From Paenibacillus pasadenensis DSM 19293 (lineage in GTDB: Bacteria; Bacillota; Bacilli; Paenibacillales; Paenibacillaceae), in contig NZ_AULW01000016.1 in NCBI RefSeq assembly GCF_000422485.1, forward strand, positions 124,001 to 188,000: a DNA stretch of 64,000 nt, given 5' to 3'. Position 1 is the stretch's first letter; every line of letters starts with the position of its first letter. Positions 61,891-64,000 of this stretch are shown piece by piece. A program made the translations under genes and the position numbers. Below the pieces are notes generated by a model. It ran no database searches. It saw only the letters and a list, made by a program, of their open reading frames with translations, and was not told the origin of the DNA.

Positions 61891-62556
61891 ATGGATAAAT
61901 TCCGGGCTTATGGCCAGTTTCTCAAAAGAGGTGAACATATATATCGTACATCCGCCCATCTTCAGTGGGGAGACTCAACGAAATCTTTAGGATGTTGTGT
62001 ACTACTTAACCCGGGGTCAGCCACGTTGGAAAAAGTCGCTCCTGAAGTATACTCTCGTTTATTAGCAGATGGAAAGGCACATGGCCAAGTTATTCCTGAT
62101 CCAACCATGATTCAATTGGCCACGTTATTGGAACGAATTTTTGGACAATCCCTAGAGGGGCAGTTTCAGATATATAATTTGTTCTGGCTGCAAAATACAG
62201 ACGATCAAGATGCAATAGAGCAATACGTGGAACTTGTTGCAAGAGAGGAATTTCAATTCGATGAGTCATTGATTGAATTGGTCGAGCTGAAACAACATCC
62301 ATGGGTTCTCCTAGGTTGGGGAGTGAAAAAGCACAAAAGACATTGGCATCCTTTTGTCCAAATTAAAGACAAATGGGTCTCATTAATTCAGACCTCGGGC
62401 GTCCCTTGCTTTGGAAAGGAGCACCCCAAACAAAAGTCAGGATATTACTACTATCATCCGTGCCCTCAGATTCCAACCCACCGGCCACAGATTATAAATG
62501 ATTTGGAAGAGATATATTATCGCGATGTATGGCATTTATTTAAAAATCAACAATAG
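61891..62556 (+). CDS. DUF1643-like protein
   Basis: 221 residues. Pattern of the DUF1643 family: CCVLLNPGSA, DPTMIQLATLLER, IYNLFWLQNTDD, and VLLGWGVKKHKR. The family is found next to mobile and defence genes, and its chemistry is unknown. Unlike short members, it has a C-terminal extension with aromatic GYYYYHPCPQ. ATG 61891 with AAGGAG 8 bases upstream. It lies between the second helicase and the McrB-like gene, 14 bases from the latter, so it is part of the operon. Confidence 0.65.
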   Translation: MDKFRAYGQFLKRGEHIYRTSAHLQWGDSTKSLGCCVLLNPGSATLEKVAPEVYSRLLADGKAHGQVIPDPTMIQLATLLERIFGQSLEGQFQIYNLFWLQNTDDQDAIEQYVELVAREEFQFDESLIELVELKQHPWVLLGWGVKKHKRHWHPFVQIKDKWVSLIQTSGVPCFGKEHPKQKSGYYYYHPCPQIPTHRPQIINDLEEIYYRDVWHLFKNQQ

Positions 62557-62570
62557 TGAGGATGAAATTC

Positions 62571-64000
62571 ATGGCACAATTTAAAGAATGGGATACCACC
62601 GCCGTTTATCGGTATGCAGATCAATGGAAAGGGAAGAGTCTCATTGATGGCACATCATTGCTTTGGCCGTCTGAGCAAATTTGGACCACAGCGAATTTGA
62701 ATGCATTTAAAGCTTGCTTTATAGAGAATGTAGATGAATCATCAGAGATCTTTGAGAACAAACTGCAAGGGCAACTGAAGGGTCAGAAGCAAGAGGTTGT
62801 TCAGCTTGCATGCGAACTCGTCTATCTCTACTTGCTGTTTCCCTCCACGATTACATTTCGAAGAAAAAAAGAACTTCTGAATACGATTGCATCATTTGCC
62901 GGACTTACATTGGACGATCAGAATGAGGCGCTGACAGCATTGGAGCCTGGCATAGGCGGACCGGGTATCGCCTACAATACAAGACGTTATTATGAAATAC
63001 GTTATATAGCTATGTTCGCAGATGCGGTTCTGCAGAAACCTGAAAATGACCGGATTATGTTTTTATCCGACCATATCAAGGTACGAAATATGCTCGATAC
63101 TATAAAGGAGGACACGAACCCGCTATCCCGACATATTATTTTGCACCTCCTATACCCTGATCAATATGAAAGAATGGCGAGTCAGGGTCATAAGCAACAG
63201 ATTGTTGAGGCCTTCCTGGAAATTCTGGATGAAGACTCCGTGCCTGAAGATATTGATGATCGCATCCTGGCTATTAGAACAAAGCTCGAAGACATTCTTG
63301 GAGAAAAGGATCTTGATTTCTATCGAAGTCCACTCGTTGAATGTTGGGATTATAGTGACCATGATTCGGAGGTTCTACCCATTCAAGGGCTGCAAATCAA
63401 GAAGCAGATTGTTTTGTATGGACCTCCGGGAACCGGGAAAACTCATGAAGCAAAGCAATTAGCCGGACAGTTTATTCGCCAAGAGACTTTACGCCTGTGG
63501 GGAGCGGGGGAATTCTTTAAAAAGCAAGAGGATGTGAACAAGCTAGTAGAGCGGAGGATTCGCCGTGTACAATTCCATCCGGGCTATGGATACGAAGATT
63601 TTATACGGGGGATGCAGCTTGAACAGAATCGGACCGTTTATAAAAAAGGCGTGTTACTACAGGTCTTAGAGGAAATTGAAGCAGCGGAAGCCGGAATCGG
63701 TAAAGGCTTGCCTTATGTCCTCATTCTCGATGAAATGAACCGTGCGGATCTCAGCAAGGTGTTGGGAGAGTGCTTTTCCTTAATGGAGGATCGTGAAAGT
63801 GCTGTGCTGCTTGCCGGTCAAGATGGCCAACCATATGCGCTAACTGTACCTGAGAATCTATATATTATTGGAACTATGAATTTGATTGACCAATCGCTGG
63901 AACAAGTCGATTTTGCGCTTCGCCGTAGATTTCTCTGGTTTTTCCGAGGATTCGATCGTAATGATCTAGTCACTCTACTGAAGGGAAAATGGGAACGTTG
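62571..64000 (+). CDS. McrB-like AAA+ GTPase, partial (3' end outside window)
   Basis: At least 476 residues, open to the window end. The N-terminal 270 residues are a helical domain of unknown type (specificity domain in McrB relatives). The AAA+ domain follows: Walker A GPPGTGKT (284-291), HPGYGYEDFIRG, Walker B LILDEMNRADLSKVLGE (about 386), the McrB signature IIGTMNLIDQSLEQVD and FALRRRFLWF. McrB with McrC cleaves modified DNA; an McrC-like nuclease is expected next, beyond the window. Same operon as the YprA helicases. Confidence 0.88.
   Translation, partial: MAQFKEWDTTAVYRYADQWKGKSLIDGTSLLWPSEQIWTTANLNAFKACFIENVDESSEIFENKLQGQLKGQKQEVVQLACELVYLYLLFPSTITFRRKKELLNTIASFAGLTLDDQNEALTALEPGIGGPGIAYNTRRYYEIRYIAMFADAVLQKPENDRIMFLSDHIKVRNMLDTIKEDTNPLSRHIILHLLYPDQYERMASQGHKQQIVEAFLEILDEDSVPEDIDDRILAIRTKLEDILGEKDLDFYRSPLVECWDYSDHDSEVLPIQGLQIKKQIVLYGPPGTGKTHEAKQLAGQFIRQETLRLWGAGEFFKKQEDVNKLVERRIRRVQFHPGYGYEDFIRGMQLEQNRTVYKKGVLLQVLEEIEAAEAGIGKGLPYVLILDEMNRADLSKVLGECFSLMEDRESAVLLAGQDGQPYALTVPENLYIIGTMNLIDQSLEQVDFALRRRFLWFFRGFDRNDLVTLLKGKWER

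Larger units (their letters stand above)
33420..64000. mobile_element. Skin-like sigK intervening element (left end; right end outside window)
   Basis: Begins immediately after the sigK segment ending ATTCTAATG (33411-33419), the probable left attachment core. From here the sequence loses its GC-rich character and the genes are recombinases, toxin-antitoxin and defence genes. The rest of sigK (region 3/4) is not seen, so the element is at least 30.6 kb. No serine recombinase of the SpoIVCA type is present in this part; the only recombinases visible are the three tyrosine enzymes at 35,887-39,454. Composition changes several times inside (very AT-rich at 33.4-40.0 and 53.9-56.2 kb), so it is a mosaic. 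Confidence 0.82.

Noticed and set aside
1-64000. CRISPR arrays, tRNA or rRNA genes
   Set aside because: No spaced direct-repeat array, no tRNA cloverleaf or rRNA sequence was noticed on either strand; the only regular repeats are the 51-bp and 54-bp tandem arrays.
33420-64000. Prophage identity for the inserted DNA
   Set aside because: No capsid, tail, terminase or lysis genes in the visible part; only mobility, toxin-antitoxin and defence genes.

Overview
The window suggests a high-GC, spore-forming Gram-positive of the Paenibacillaceae (Paenibacillus or Cohnella type). The evidence is a Bacillus-style sigK gene, YhaM, an asb (petrobactin-type) siderophore operon, strong AGGAGG ribosome binding sites and many GC-rich intrinsic terminators. 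About the first 33.4 kb is GC-rich chromosome. From about 33,420 to the end the DNA is clearly more AT-rich and carries only mobility, toxin-antitoxin and defence genes.

Chromosomal part (1-33,419): the end of a chemoreceptor gene, an AI-2E/YtvI-type membrane protein, a NodB polysaccharide deacetylase, an ECF sigma/anti-sigma pair, ilvD, a secreted copper-amine-oxidase-N-like protein, a two-component system with a small membrane protein, a complete urease cluster ureABCFGD without ureE, a MarR regulator, two nitroreductases, a 51-bp tandem hairpin repeat, yhaM, a sirtuin, a Btr-like AraC regulator divergent from asbABCDEF across an excellent Fur box, two small paralogous membrane proteins, and an AraC regulator divergent from a sugar isomerase/oxidoreductase pair.

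At 33,419 the sporulation sigma factor gene sigK stops being homologous right after its ENEILM segment, and foreign DNA begins. This is the left end of a skin-like sigK intervening element. The right end lies beyond the window, so at least 30.6 kb is inserted. Inside, in order: an unknown gene, a DarT-DarG DNA-ADP-ribosylation toxin/antitoxin pair, three tandem tyrosine recombinases on the minus strand (a recombinase trio), a divergent 53-residue ORF, and then a large plus-strand defence array: HIRAN protein, WYL regulator, AddB-like and AddA-like nuclease/helicases, type I hsdM-hsdS-hsdR, an AT-rich RloC/PrrC-like ATPase with a zinc hook, two adjacent YprA/MrfA-family helicases, a DUF1643-like protein and an McrB-like AAA+ GTPase cut by the window end.

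The main new observation is regulatory. Near-identical 30-bp sites (26 of 30 bases) lie upstream of the HIRAN-WYL operon and of the YprA operon, 16 kb apart. Each joins a LexA/DinR-like box (GAAC-N4-ATTC) to a perfect GACAA-N4-TTGTC palindrome. The same GAACRTAYATTC box lies just downstream of a near-consensus promoter in front of darT. This suggests the HIRAN/WYL/AddAB and tandem-YprA/DUF1643/McrB modules form one co-regulated system, DNA-damage responsive and controlled by its own WYL protein, with hsdMSR and the RloC-like gene as passengers. All function calls come from reading motifs; no database search was possible.
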